A stretch of DNA of 64,000 nt from an uncultured Anaerolineae bacterium (GTDB lineage Bacteria > Chloroflexota > Anaerolineae > Aggregatilineales > Phototrophicaceae): assembly GCA_934216615.1 (NCBI GenBank), contig CAKQCB010000001.1, forward strand, positions 806,001 through 870,000. Direction: 5' to 3'. How positions within the stretch are numbered: position 1 is the first letter of the stretch; each line of letters starts with the position of its first letter. Positions 35,198-43,381 of this stretch are shown in pieces. A program made the translations under genes and the position numbers. The notes beneath the pieces were generated by a model, which saw only the letters and a program-made list of their open reading frames with translations, did no database searches and was not told the DNA's origin.

Positions 35198-36757
35198 TTA
35201 ACAATTTCTATCCCATGCAAGACGATACGTTCTCATATTTGCCCCACCAGCACGGATCGCAGACGCGCCTTGTGTAGAGAAAACTTCGCATAAACGCGGG
35301 TCAGAAGGGTCATCATTGGGAATTTGATCAGGGAATGCGATGAGATAAACTGCTCCACGATCTTCGATTAAACTCCATAATGCTTCTGGATCGCCTAACG
35401 CGGGGACAACTTCAGGGCTAACCAAACCCGCAATATCTAATATTGGACGTTCCGTGAAGTAACCGACAGCTCCAATATCATGAATTGCAACGAACTCACT
35501 TTCCGGGATGTTCTCATCCACCCAATGGGCAGTCGCAACCATCTCTTCATTGATGATCGCGACATCAGTTTTATACGCAGACAACCCTAAAACGAACGCA
35601 CAAAACACAAAGATCAAAGCGGAAGTCAAAGCGAGGACGCGCGAAAAAGTTCGGCCTAAAAACGAGTGCCGACCAGCACGGATCAAGCCATACGTACCGA
35701 TCCCCCCCGCGATAATCCATGAAGGTACAGCGGGAATTACATAGCGTCCATGCTGATAATGGGCGGGCAACCATGCCGCATAAAGTGCGATGAGCGCCAC
35801 CACCCACAAAGGCAGTAACAAAAAGAACGCTGATTTAAAGTCACGTTGAGCGACTTGACGTAAATGCTTCACGATAAAAAAAATAAGGCCGGGGATTAAT
35901 AACACTTGCCCACCTGCCAGTAAGGGCTGGATGAGCAAATTAACCCGCTCAACATAGGATAAAGCTAATAAAGGGCGAATACTGGCTAATTTCGCGGCGG
36001 CGGTATCTGGCAATAGCCCACCGGTAAGATGCATATTCAAAGCCAAATAAGGGGACATGGCGATGATGAAGACAATCCCTGTTGTCACCGCCCATAAAAA
36101 TGACTGGCGCCAATCCCATACCCTGTTGGAGCGGGTGAGCCAAATAACCATTCCCGTCAACCCAACTAACAAAATCCCTTCAGGGCGTGTGAGTGTGAGT
36201 ATGGCCGAGGCAATTCCAAAACAGAGACTGTGAAGAAGAATCTCGCGGGTGGTCTTTTGAGGCGCTGTCAATACGTGCCATGCAAGATAAATCACCACGA
36301 GCGTCATGAGGTTAAAAATGGCCGTCTCCATGCCCGAAACAGCCGACCAAATTAAGTGCCAAGCAAAGACAATCGCCAGCCCCAAGCACAACCCTAAGCG
36401 CCCTGTACGGTCAAAAAAATGTCCGAAACGGTTGGCGACCACACCGGAAAGTGCCAATGCAAAGATACCTACGCCATGAGTCCAAACCAAGAATGGCAAG
36501 TTGAGTTTGTAACCTACAGACAAGATCACGGTATACAGCGCGGACGTAGAAGCGGCGCTAGGCACGCCAGGCGTGAACGCCCATTCACCCGTTTGGGCGA
36601 GGTTACGTCCATAGGTTTGATGAATCCAACTGTCATCTAATGGAAAGCCATCCCCCGCGCTAATGACGTACAAAATGCCTAGAAACACAGCGACAAAGAT
36701 GATCAACATATCGCTTATGCGTTGGAATTTGAGGCTAGGTTTCAGGGTGGATTGCAT
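35198..36757 (-). CDS. GT-C-type glycosyltransferase-like membrane protein
   Basis: The 519-residue protein has about 10-11 membrane helices. After the first helix comes the acidic motif GFPLDDSWIHQTYGRNLAQTGEWAF (residues about 33-57), the place where GT-C enzymes keep their catalytic or metal-binding acids. A soluble C-terminal part contains HDIGAVGYFTERPILDIAGLVSPEV, closely matched in the gene at 3254-4840, so the two are paralogs. It likely uses a polyprenyl-phosphate sugar at the outer face. It is the last gene of a ten-gene minus-strand run of membrane proteins; its start overlaps the previous gene by 23 bp. Confidence 0.78.
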   Translation of the reverse strand: MQSTLKPSLKFQRISDMLIIFVAVFLGILYVISAGDGFPLDDSWIHQTYGRNLAQTGEWAFTPGVPSAASTSALYTVILSVGYKLNLPFLVWTHGVGIFALALSGVVANRFGHFFDRTGRLGLCLGLAIVFAWHLIWSAVSGMETAIFNLMTLVVIYLAWHVLTAPQKTTREILLHSLCFGIASAILTLTRPEGILLVGLTGMVIWLTRSNRVWDWRQSFLWAVTTGIVFIIAMSPYLALNMHLTGGLLPDTAAAKLASIRPLLALSYVERVNLLIQPLLAGGQVLLIPGLIFFIVKHLRQVAQRDFKSAFFLLLPLWVVALIALYAAWLPAHYQHGRYVIPAVPSWIIAGGIGTYGLIRAGRHSFLGRTFSRVLALTSALIFVFCAFVLGLSAYKTDVAIINEEMVATAHWVDENIPESEFVAIHDIGAVGYFTERPILDIAGLVSPEVVPALGDPEALWSLIEDRGAVYLIAFPDQIPNDDPSDPRLCEVFSTQGASAIRAGGANMRTYRLAWDRNC

Positions 36758-38309
36758 ATAACCTCACTTCAGAAAAGCTAAGTGGGATGCGTTCGAGAAA
36801 TGCAGGTGGATGATCCCATAATGATAATAAAGGTGTGGTCAACCCATTGGGTTCAACCAACAGATAGTCGATATTATATTGTTCACGGATTTGTAAGAGG
36901 ACTTCAGGCGCTTCATTCGGAATGACCACCCCGCCTCGCCCCGTGAAATAATAAAGTTGTGCAGGGTCGTTTATCATCACCCGTGCATCCGAAGGCAAGA
37001 GCGCATCTATCTCTTCCATCCATGCGGGAATTGTACTATTCCCCCCACCCCGACCGACCAGCGACATCATCAACAGCAAACTGATGCCGAGTAAACCGAC
37101 CGTGAACACCCACTGTGCATGTTCTTCGCGCCAGCGACGGCGACGCTTCGCCACCCAGTGGACGAGATGATCTAACCCCACCAATCCCAAAACGGCCCAA
37201 AACGGAATCAGCGCCGACGCTGAATGAAATAGCCCACCCCGATACCCCGGGTAGGCAAAGACGAACGTCATCGCTATGTGCATTCCGAGCGCGTAGAAGA
37301 TAAATGGCTGGAATAACGGGTTCTTTCGCTGTACCCAAACACCTATCAACATGAGCGGGGCCATCACCACGAAGCCTTCAACCGCAACAAACGTCCCAAT
37401 ATTGTTGTTCAAGGCTTCAATGCGCGAAGACCAGAGCGTCGCCAAGCCATCGGAAAAGAACTGTTCAGGGGTCGCCTCTGGCGGGAAATTAAAGAGTTCG
37501 TTGTATTCCCGAAACCAGATTGATTGTGTCCCCCCCACAGGTAGAAGTGTCCCCAATGCTTGCGAATTTCGGTAAAACCACGGCAGCATCACCAAGAGGT
37601 AGCTAACACACGCCATCAAAATGAGAGGCAAAGCGCGTTTTAACTGCTGGCGCCCACTCCACAAAAAAATCAGGACGATCACGAGGATGAATAATAAGCC
37701 ATCAGCGCGGGTTAAATGTGAAAGTCCGGCTAACGCGCCTGCAAGCAAAGCTTTCACCCACAAACGGCGTGATTCTTCAGGTTTGTGAGCGAGGGAAATA
37801 CAGACCAAGCCCATCGCCCATAGGCAGGAGGCGCCAAAAAACGCATACGGGGCAAATGTATCCAACGCCCCCCAATAACGCGCAAAAAACGGGCTGGTAA
37901 AAGCCAACAAGCCCGCACCCCACGCATATCGTCGAGATTTGCCTACTTGCCAACCCAACGCAAAAGCAATACAGGCAGTTAACGCATAACAGAGGACAAA
38001 AAAGAGTTGAGCCGCTTCATAGCTCACCTCACCGCCGGAAATGAGGATGCCCAGACTGCCTAAAATCGAGGTCATCGGCATCCAATAGAGATGCGATGGG
38101 AACATCCCATATTCGTCTAACTGCAAGGGCGCGCCAATATAGGTCCACAGATAGGTTTCAGTGAAACCCTCACTGGAAGCGAGACGCACCGCCCCGTTAT
38201 AGTGATAGTAAGCGTCGGTATAAGTCGGCGCTTGGTTGGTGAAGCGTACTAAAACAAAGGAAACGACGAGCGCAAGGATAAAAAATGCACTATACGCACG
38301 ACGGCCCAT
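36735..38309 (-). CDS. GT-C-type glycosyltransferase-like membrane protein
   Basis: The 524-residue product has about 11 membrane helices. The motif TYTDAYYHYNGAVRLASSEGF (residues about 31-51) follows the first helix and carries the acidic residue typical of oligosaccharyl/GT-C enzymes; YLWTYIGAP and MFPSHLYWMP in the next loop are also of that style. LSHLTRADGLLFI matches the conserved TRxDGL segment seen in other members of this cluster. A C-terminal soluble part of about 90 residues ends the protein. It starts directly at the stop of the upstream gene (no gap) and overlaps the downstream gene by 23 bp. Sugar and acceptor unknown. Confidence 0.75.
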   Translation of the reverse strand: MGRRAYSAFFILALVVSFVLVRFTNQAPTYTDAYYHYNGAVRLASSEGFTETYLWTYIGAPLQLDEYGMFPSHLYWMPMTSILGSLGILISGGEVSYEAAQLFFVLCYALTACIAFALGWQVGKSRRYAWGAGLLAFTSPFFARYWGALDTFAPYAFFGASCLWAMGLVCISLAHKPEESRRLWVKALLAGALAGLSHLTRADGLLFILVIVLIFLWSGRQQLKRALPLILMACVSYLLVMLPWFYRNSQALGTLLPVGGTQSIWFREYNELFNFPPEATPEQFFSDGLATLWSSRIEALNNNIGTFVAVEGFVVMAPLMLIGVWVQRKNPLFQPFIFYALGMHIAMTFVFAYPGYRGGLFHSASALIPFWAVLGLVGLDHLVHWVAKRRRRWREEHAQWVFTVGLLGISLLLMMSLVGRGGGNSTIPAWMEEIDALLPSDARVMINDPAQLYYFTGRGGVVIPNEAPEVLLQIREQYNIDYLLVEPNGLTTPLLSLWDHPPAFLERIPLSFSEVRLYAIHPET

Positions 38310-39563
38310 TTATAGAGATTCCTGTCGCAGTTTTTGATACAGCGCAAAACAGAAGCCGATTAAGAGGGCGGTTCGCCCTAAAACCAGTGCGGTGAACGGC
38401 ATCAGCAACTCACCAGAGATCACCCCGTTTGTTTCCGCCGTGCGCAAAAATAGATAGGGATATTCCACAAAGACGGCAGCCGTGAGCAACACCAGCGAGA
38501 GAATCCCTTGTCGGGTAGGGAAACATAACAACGCCAATGGGATGATTTGAATGATCCACTGTGGACTCCACCCCTGTGCTTGCAAGAAGAAAATCAACAA
38601 CGAGATCAGCAGAAAAGCGACAAACCCACGATCATCAAACCGTCGCACGCGTAGGAATACAAATAAGCCCACTGCTAGTGCGATGCCTAAACGAACAAAT
38701 GAGGGGATGACCGCAGGGTTTCCGATCAAAACTGAAGCGAAGGCGGGGTCCAACCGTTCGATGACCGCGCCAAAATTCCCTGTCCGATAGTTGCCATCGA
38801 TTAACGCCCAAACCGTTTGATAAGAGGCTTTTCCAAACTGAGCGACCAATGAAGGCAAGGTCATTTCAGCGTTTTGTAAAAGCAGTAGGCCGTACACCAA
38901 CCCAAACACGACGGTGATGATCGCTGTATAGACGATGGCGCGGTTACGAGCGCGAAAGCGCCAGATCGGGGCGAGTAATATTGCAGGCGTGAACTTCACC
39001 AGCGCCCCTACCCCCGCCCACAACGCCGAAACATGATCTTGCCGTTTCAGCGCGAACCATAAGCCCAAGAGTAAAAATAACGTGACGAGAATCTCAAAAT
39101 TCCACCAGATCATGACTGTAGGGGCAAAAAAGAGCGCGTATACCCACGCGATGCTCATCCCCATATTTGGGTTATATAAGTGGGTCGCAATCTTGCGCAG
39201 TAAGACCAGCACGCCCACATCGCAGGCGAGGAAAAGACTGCCTAACACGAACGCAAAACTGCTGTAGTTCCCGCCGGAAACTTGATAGATCAATGTGATT
39301 AAATACGAGGGAATCGGCGGGAATTCACTCCACCAATCACGAAACGGCAGTAATCCTGTTTCGGTCAATTCCCCGAGTTGAAAATAGGTCAAAAAATCGC
39401 CCCCCGTTGTGATGCCACGTTCACCGGTGCTGAACAACAAGGGTTGGTAAGTTAATGCGAAAAGGACACGAAACGCGACGAACAAGATCAACAATAGGCG
39501 AAAATCACCCAATAACACCGTAAGTTGTAGCGTCTCTTTGTTTGAAGAAGCGGTTTTAGTCAT
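38310..39563 (-). CDS. GT87/DUF2029-like polyprenol-sugar-dependent transferase
   Basis: The 417-residue protein has about 9-10 membrane helices. The early loop GGDFLTYFQLGELTETGLLPFRDWWSEFPPIP (residues about 53-84) holds the acidic residues, and GVGALVKFTPAILLAPIWRFR around residue 187 is the conserved K-x-x-P segment of GT87 mannosyltransferases and relatives. GT87 enzymes take mannose or arabinose from polyprenyl phosphate and act on lipid-linked glycans outside the cell membrane. Length is typical, unlike the short relative at 5033. Its ATG overlaps the upstream gene by 8 bp. Confidence 0.78.
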   Translation of the reverse strand: MTKTASSNKETLQLTVLLGDFRLLLILFVAFRVLFALTYQPLLFSTGERGITTGGDFLTYFQLGELTETGLLPFRDWWSEFPPIPSYLITLIYQVSGGNYSSFAFVLGSLFLACDVGVLVLLRKIATHLYNPNMGMSIAWVYALFFAPTVMIWWNFEILVTLFLLLGLWFALKRQDHVSALWAGVGALVKFTPAILLAPIWRFRARNRAIVYTAIITVVFGLVYGLLLLQNAEMTLPSLVAQFGKASYQTVWALIDGNYRTGNFGAVIERLDPAFASVLIGNPAVIPSFVRLGIALAVGLFVFLRVRRFDDRGFVAFLLISLLIFFLQAQGWSPQWIIQIIPLALLCFPTRQGILSLVLLTAAVFVEYPYLFLRTAETNGVISGELLMPFTALVLGRTALLIGFCFALYQKLRQESL

Positions 39564-41046
39564 GGTCGATCTCGCGATTCACGATAGGTTCAATCGGCAC
39601 ATCCCGCACAATCACAATGGCTTTAGGGTCTTCGTACAGCACTGTCCAGCCCGCTTCATCACGAAGGCGTAAGGCCAGCCCACTAGGGGTTTCGACGACG
39701 ACGGTATTGATTCCGTACTGCGTTAAAGTTTCGCGCCAGCCATCATTGCCCAACGCGGTGCTCAAATAATCGTTCGTCAAAAAGCTGTCGCCATATAAAT
39801 CGGTACGACCGTCTACAAACACAGGAAAATCAGGCAAGGCATGGATGAGATACCCACCCCAATTGTAGCTGTTGAACATATTCGGGGGCAGATCATGGGT
39901 TTGCATGTAGTCCACAGCGCCAACAGGAAGTGTGTCAGCCATGACGGTATCGACCATCTCAGCATCCATAGACGCGACGACTTTCACAAAACAGGCCAAC
40001 CCAATCATCAATAACAACAGGATATTGATGCGCGCCATTTGTGGGGTTGCCCGTTTGATCGTCGTTTGTAACCATCCGCGTTCCGCCATGATCGACGCCA
40101 AATGGTAAGTGAGGACGGGTGTGGCGACCACAGCAAACACCGCGATATTACGCCCCGCCATCAACCCCATAAACATCGTCCCGCTTACAAGCATGAAATC
40201 CGTCCAGTCGAGACGGCGTTTGCTTCCGCCTACTGCGCCCAACACCGCAATGATCAAGAACACAAACGGCCATGTTTGGCGTTCGTGGAAGTTGGGCGAG
40301 TTCCATTCTTGAATAAAATTCTGAAGCGCACCGATCCCTACCGTTTGGAATGGCACAAGGAGCATATTGATCCCATATGGGTTGATCACCAAGGCAGCTA
40401 GCGAGATCAAGGTGATGACGATGAGTTTGCGTATTCCCCGCCAGCCTATCGTGTGGTCGCCTGTAGGACGGAAAAGATTATTGAAAATTTCCCCCGCAAT
40501 TGTCCCGCCTAAGAAGATGAACCCAATTGAGAACCCCGCGTGAATATTCCCCCAAACTGCCATCAAAATAGGGATCATCCATAAGCGGTCTGTTTTCTCT
40601 CGTTTATACAGGTGCAAGAGCAGAAGCAACAGCGCGCTCAAAGCGAATGAAAACATTTGGGGACGGGGCGACCAAAATACAGCCGCTGTCGCCGCCCCTA
40701 AAACAATCGCAAACGCGCGAAGATAGGTATTTCCCGCGCTCATACGGTAGATGAAAATCATACCTAACGTCGCCATGCCAGCGACAAAAAACGCCAAGCC
40801 GTACATCCCGCCCACGCGCCAAATCACGCTCAATAATACTTGCGCGCCCCAACTGTGATCGATCCATGGTTGGTCAGCAAATGAAAATGAAAAGGGGTCA
40901 GTATAAATAAACCCGTTTTGGAGGATGTATTCCCCGCTGCGCAAATGCCACCATGTGTCCGTATCAACAGGGATACGTACCGCCAATGCAAAAATCAACA
41001 TGAACAGGATGATCGACATTGACCGCTCAATTGTCAAACGGCGCAT
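39556..41046 (-). CDS. Polytopic membrane protein, GT-C-like
   Basis: The 496-residue protein has about 10 membrane helices. The segment DTDTWWHLRSGEYILQNG (residues about 28-45), after the first helix, carries acids in the place expected for a GT-C active site. RPQMFSFALSALLL and AVWGNIHAGF are conserved-looking inner motifs. The C-terminal soluble part (about 395-496; NMFNSYNWGGYLIHALPDFPVFVDGRTDLYG) recurs in many bacterial proteins of unknown role. I recognise the type but no named family with known function. It lies between the GT87-like gene and an O-antigen-ligase-like gene; a 55-bp gap before it is the only noticeable break in the run. Confidence 0.65.
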   Translation of the reverse strand: MRRLTIERSMSIILFMLIFALAVRIPVDTDTWWHLRSGEYILQNGFIYTDPFSFSFADQPWIDHSWGAQVLLSVIWRVGGMYGLAFFVAGMATLGMIFIYRMSAGNTYLRAFAIVLGAATAAVFWSPRPQMFSFALSALLLLLLHLYKREKTDRLWMIPILMAVWGNIHAGFSIGFIFLGGTIAGEIFNNLFRPTGDHTIGWRGIRKLIVITLISLAALVINPYGINMLLVPFQTVGIGALQNFIQEWNSPNFHERQTWPFVFLIIAVLGAVGGSKRRLDWTDFMLVSGTMFMGLMAGRNIAVFAVVATPVLTYHLASIMAERGWLQTTIKRATPQMARINILLLLMIGLACFVKVVASMDAEMVDTVMADTLPVGAVDYMQTHDLPPNMFNSYNWGGYLIHALPDFPVFVDGRTDLYGDSFLTNDYLSTALGNDGWRETLTQYGINTVVVETPSGLALRLRDEAGWTVLYEDPKAIVIVRDVPIEPIVNREIDHD

Positions 41047-41101
41047 AGAATCCTGCCTTCCTTAAAACAGAGTCTCAAACCGTGTAAAGTGTTTCACTGC
41101 A

Positions 41102-43381
41102 TCATCGTTGAATCAGCCATGATTCTAAGGCTAACGCAACAGGGTTTGCTGAAATATAGTCTAATTGTGGCACAAATTGGCGTGGTAAAGACAAACTCAA
41201 AAACTCAATGTAATTGATGTTTTCACCATAAGGCCAATCTCGCCCTAATACCCCTAAATGCACCAGACTGGACGCTTCTGCAAGCGCCCTTTCAGCCTCA
41301 GCATCATCGCCTTGAAGCTGGGCGAGACGCGCTTGAATCAGCCACGCCCACACCTGATCATTTTCCGACTGTTGGTCATGCACTAGCGCAAATAAACGCG
41401 AAGCTTCAGGAAGATTTCCAAGCTCGGCCTGTGCCAACGCTTCAATAGTATAGGTCGCAAACGATGGAGTGAACGTTTCTAGTTCTTGCAACGTTTGAGA
41501 TGGATCGCCTTCAATCAGTAGTTGCACAGGCCGAACCAGTGTTTCATCAAAATCGGCCTGTAGGCCTTCACGCGCAGGATCATCTGTCCATTCTGCGAGT
41601 AAAACCAGCGCGGGGGAAAGTTCAAGTGCCTGTTGATAGAATTCGCGCGCGCGGTCTGGTAGGCCCGCAGTCACCGCATAATCCCCTGCCCGCAACGCCA
41701 TGCTAGGATCACGATCCGCTAACTCGACCGCGCGCGAAATCGCCATGAGTGCACCTTCGGCATCGCCTTGAGCAGATAAAAGCGCGGCGTAATTCGCCCA
41801 TCCATAGGCATAATAAGGTTCGAGTTCTAGGTAGCGTTCAAATGCTGAAGCCGCTTCGGGCAGAACATCCGCAGATTGTTCAGCATGAGCAATAGCGTAC
41901 ATCATCCCCTGTTGTTGAATATAGGTAGGGTGATTCGGGTCAGCAGTCGTGATAAACTCGATCTCTTGCGCCGCATGAAGATAATCCCCCTGCGTTGACC
42001 GTGAGACAATATCGTAATATTGGACATAGATCACGGTACTGTATATCCCCGTGACAAGCACAAAACAGGTCAAAACCAGCGTCAATACGGACAGCGCTTT
42101 TGATATTTTTGGTTTACGCCATACGGGTTCATGGGGCATAACAGTGATGCACGCAGTCAACAGCGCGGTGATAGCAATCGCGGGCATCATGGAAGGCATA
42201 TCGAAAAGATGATGGACAAAATAACCCACCAGTCCCGCAAACCCGCCACAAATCAAGATCAGTTCTCGTTGGGGAATCGTCGATGCGCGCAGTTGACGCA
42301 CGACCCAAAGCGTGATCGCGCCACCGGTCGCTAACAAGGCAAGGATGCCGAAAATCCCCAGTTCTGCCCCAACTTGTAATGGCAGATTATGCGCGTGGCT
42401 ATGGGGTTGTAACGGGGGTGAAGAATTAAATTCAGCCAATGCCCGCCCAAACGTAAATATCCCCGACCCTGTGAGCGGTTGTTCAGCGAAGGTTATCAGC
42501 GCTGTGTCATAGATATAGGCGCGCAGGTCTGTACCGCGCCCACCTTCGTCTAAAGACCGCGCGAGAAATAAACCACCCCCCACCACCCCGATGAGAAGTA
42601 CACCACCTGCCAGAGCAAGTTTCGGAAGGCCGATTTTCGCCTTCAACCGTGACCATGAATACAGTTGTTGGCGGTACAGCCATAAGACAACATACACGCC
42701 ACAGCTCACCACCGCGCCGATCCACGCCCCACGCGAGTAAGTTAAGATGAGCAAGACACCTGTCAGCACAAATAACAAGATGAGTAAGAAGCGTTGGATG
42801 CCTTTTTGTCGTTCCAGTTGGCTTAAAACAACAGGCAGTAAAAGAACCAGCACCGCCCCAAAGGAGTTTGGGTTGCCAAAAATGCTGACTGGGCGAGGCA
42901 AGCTAAAGGCGATTTCACGGCTTAAAATGCGGGGGATTTCAGCCCACCATTCGCGCGTTTGAAACAGCCCCATCAAATCAAAAAATGCTAACGCGATGAT
43001 TAACGCATTGACCCAATGGACACGTCGAATGAGCGCGCGCCCGTGAAGATCATGCAGGACATACCACACGAGGATATACAACCCGCAAAACCAAATGCCG
43101 ATCAAACTTCGTCGCCACACTTCGTAATTCACAACAAACGAGAGGACGAACGCCACGCCCCATAACAGGATAGGGATGTCTAATACCGTTTTCGGAAACG
43201 TGGATGCATATTTCCAGCGTACGACCACCCACGCGCCAAGGAAGACACCCAACAGCACGATATCCATCAAACGAGAGGAAGCGGTTAAAACCCCATTCCA
43301 TGTGAACATCAAGCTGAGCGCAAAAAGGACGATCACCACCGAAAAAGGTTGAGCAAAACGTGGCAATAAATTGATCTTCAT
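41102..43381 (-). CDS. O-antigen ligase/WzyC-like membrane protein fused to TPR domain
   Basis: The 759-residue protein has about 12 membrane helices in its first 450 residues, with the Wzy_C signature (GSGIFTFGRAL ... HSHAHNLPLQVGAELGIFG, around residues 305-345). It carries a C-terminal stretch of TPR-like helical repeats (about 480-735; AFERYLELEPYYAYGWANYAALL, AISRAVELADRDPSMALRAG). Such enzymes either polymerise repeat units or ligate glycan to a lipid or protein acceptor at the outer face; the TPR part may hold the acceptor or a partner. Its ATG overlaps the stop of a second fusion of the same type by 4 bp (ATGA), so the two are coupled and probably arose by duplication. Confidence 0.85.
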   Translation of the reverse strand: MKINLLPRFAQPFSVVIVLFALSLMFTWNGVLTASSRLMDIVLLGVFLGAWVVVRWKYASTFPKTVLDIPILLWGVAFVLSFVVNYEVWRRSLIGIWFCGLYILVWYVLHDLHGRALIRRVHWVNALIIALAFFDLMGLFQTREWWAEIPRILSREIAFSLPRPVSIFGNPNSFGAVLVLLLPVVLSQLERQKGIQRFLLILLFVLTGVLLILTYSRGAWIGAVVSCGVYVVLWLYRQQLYSWSRLKAKIGLPKLALAGGVLLIGVVGGGLFLARSLDEGGRGTDLRAYIYDTALITFAEQPLTGSGIFTFGRALAEFNSSPPLQPHSHAHNLPLQVGAELGIFGILALLATGGAITLWVVRQLRASTIPQRELILICGGFAGLVGYFVHHLFDMPSMMPAIAITALLTACITVMPHEPVWRKPKISKALSVLTLVLTCFVLVTGIYSTVIYVQYYDIVSRSTQGDYLHAAQEIEFITTADPNHPTYIQQQGMMYAIAHAEQSADVLPEAASAFERYLELEPYYAYGWANYAALLSAQGDAEGALMAISRAVELADRDPSMALRAGDYAVTAGLPDRAREFYQQALELSPALVLLAEWTDDPAREGLQADFDETLVRPVQLLIEGDPSQTLQELETFTPSFATYTIEALAQAELGNLPEASRLFALVHDQQSENDQVWAWLIQARLAQLQGDDAEAERALAEASSLVHLGVLGRDWPYGENINYIEFLSLSLPRQFVPQLDYISANPVALALESWLIQR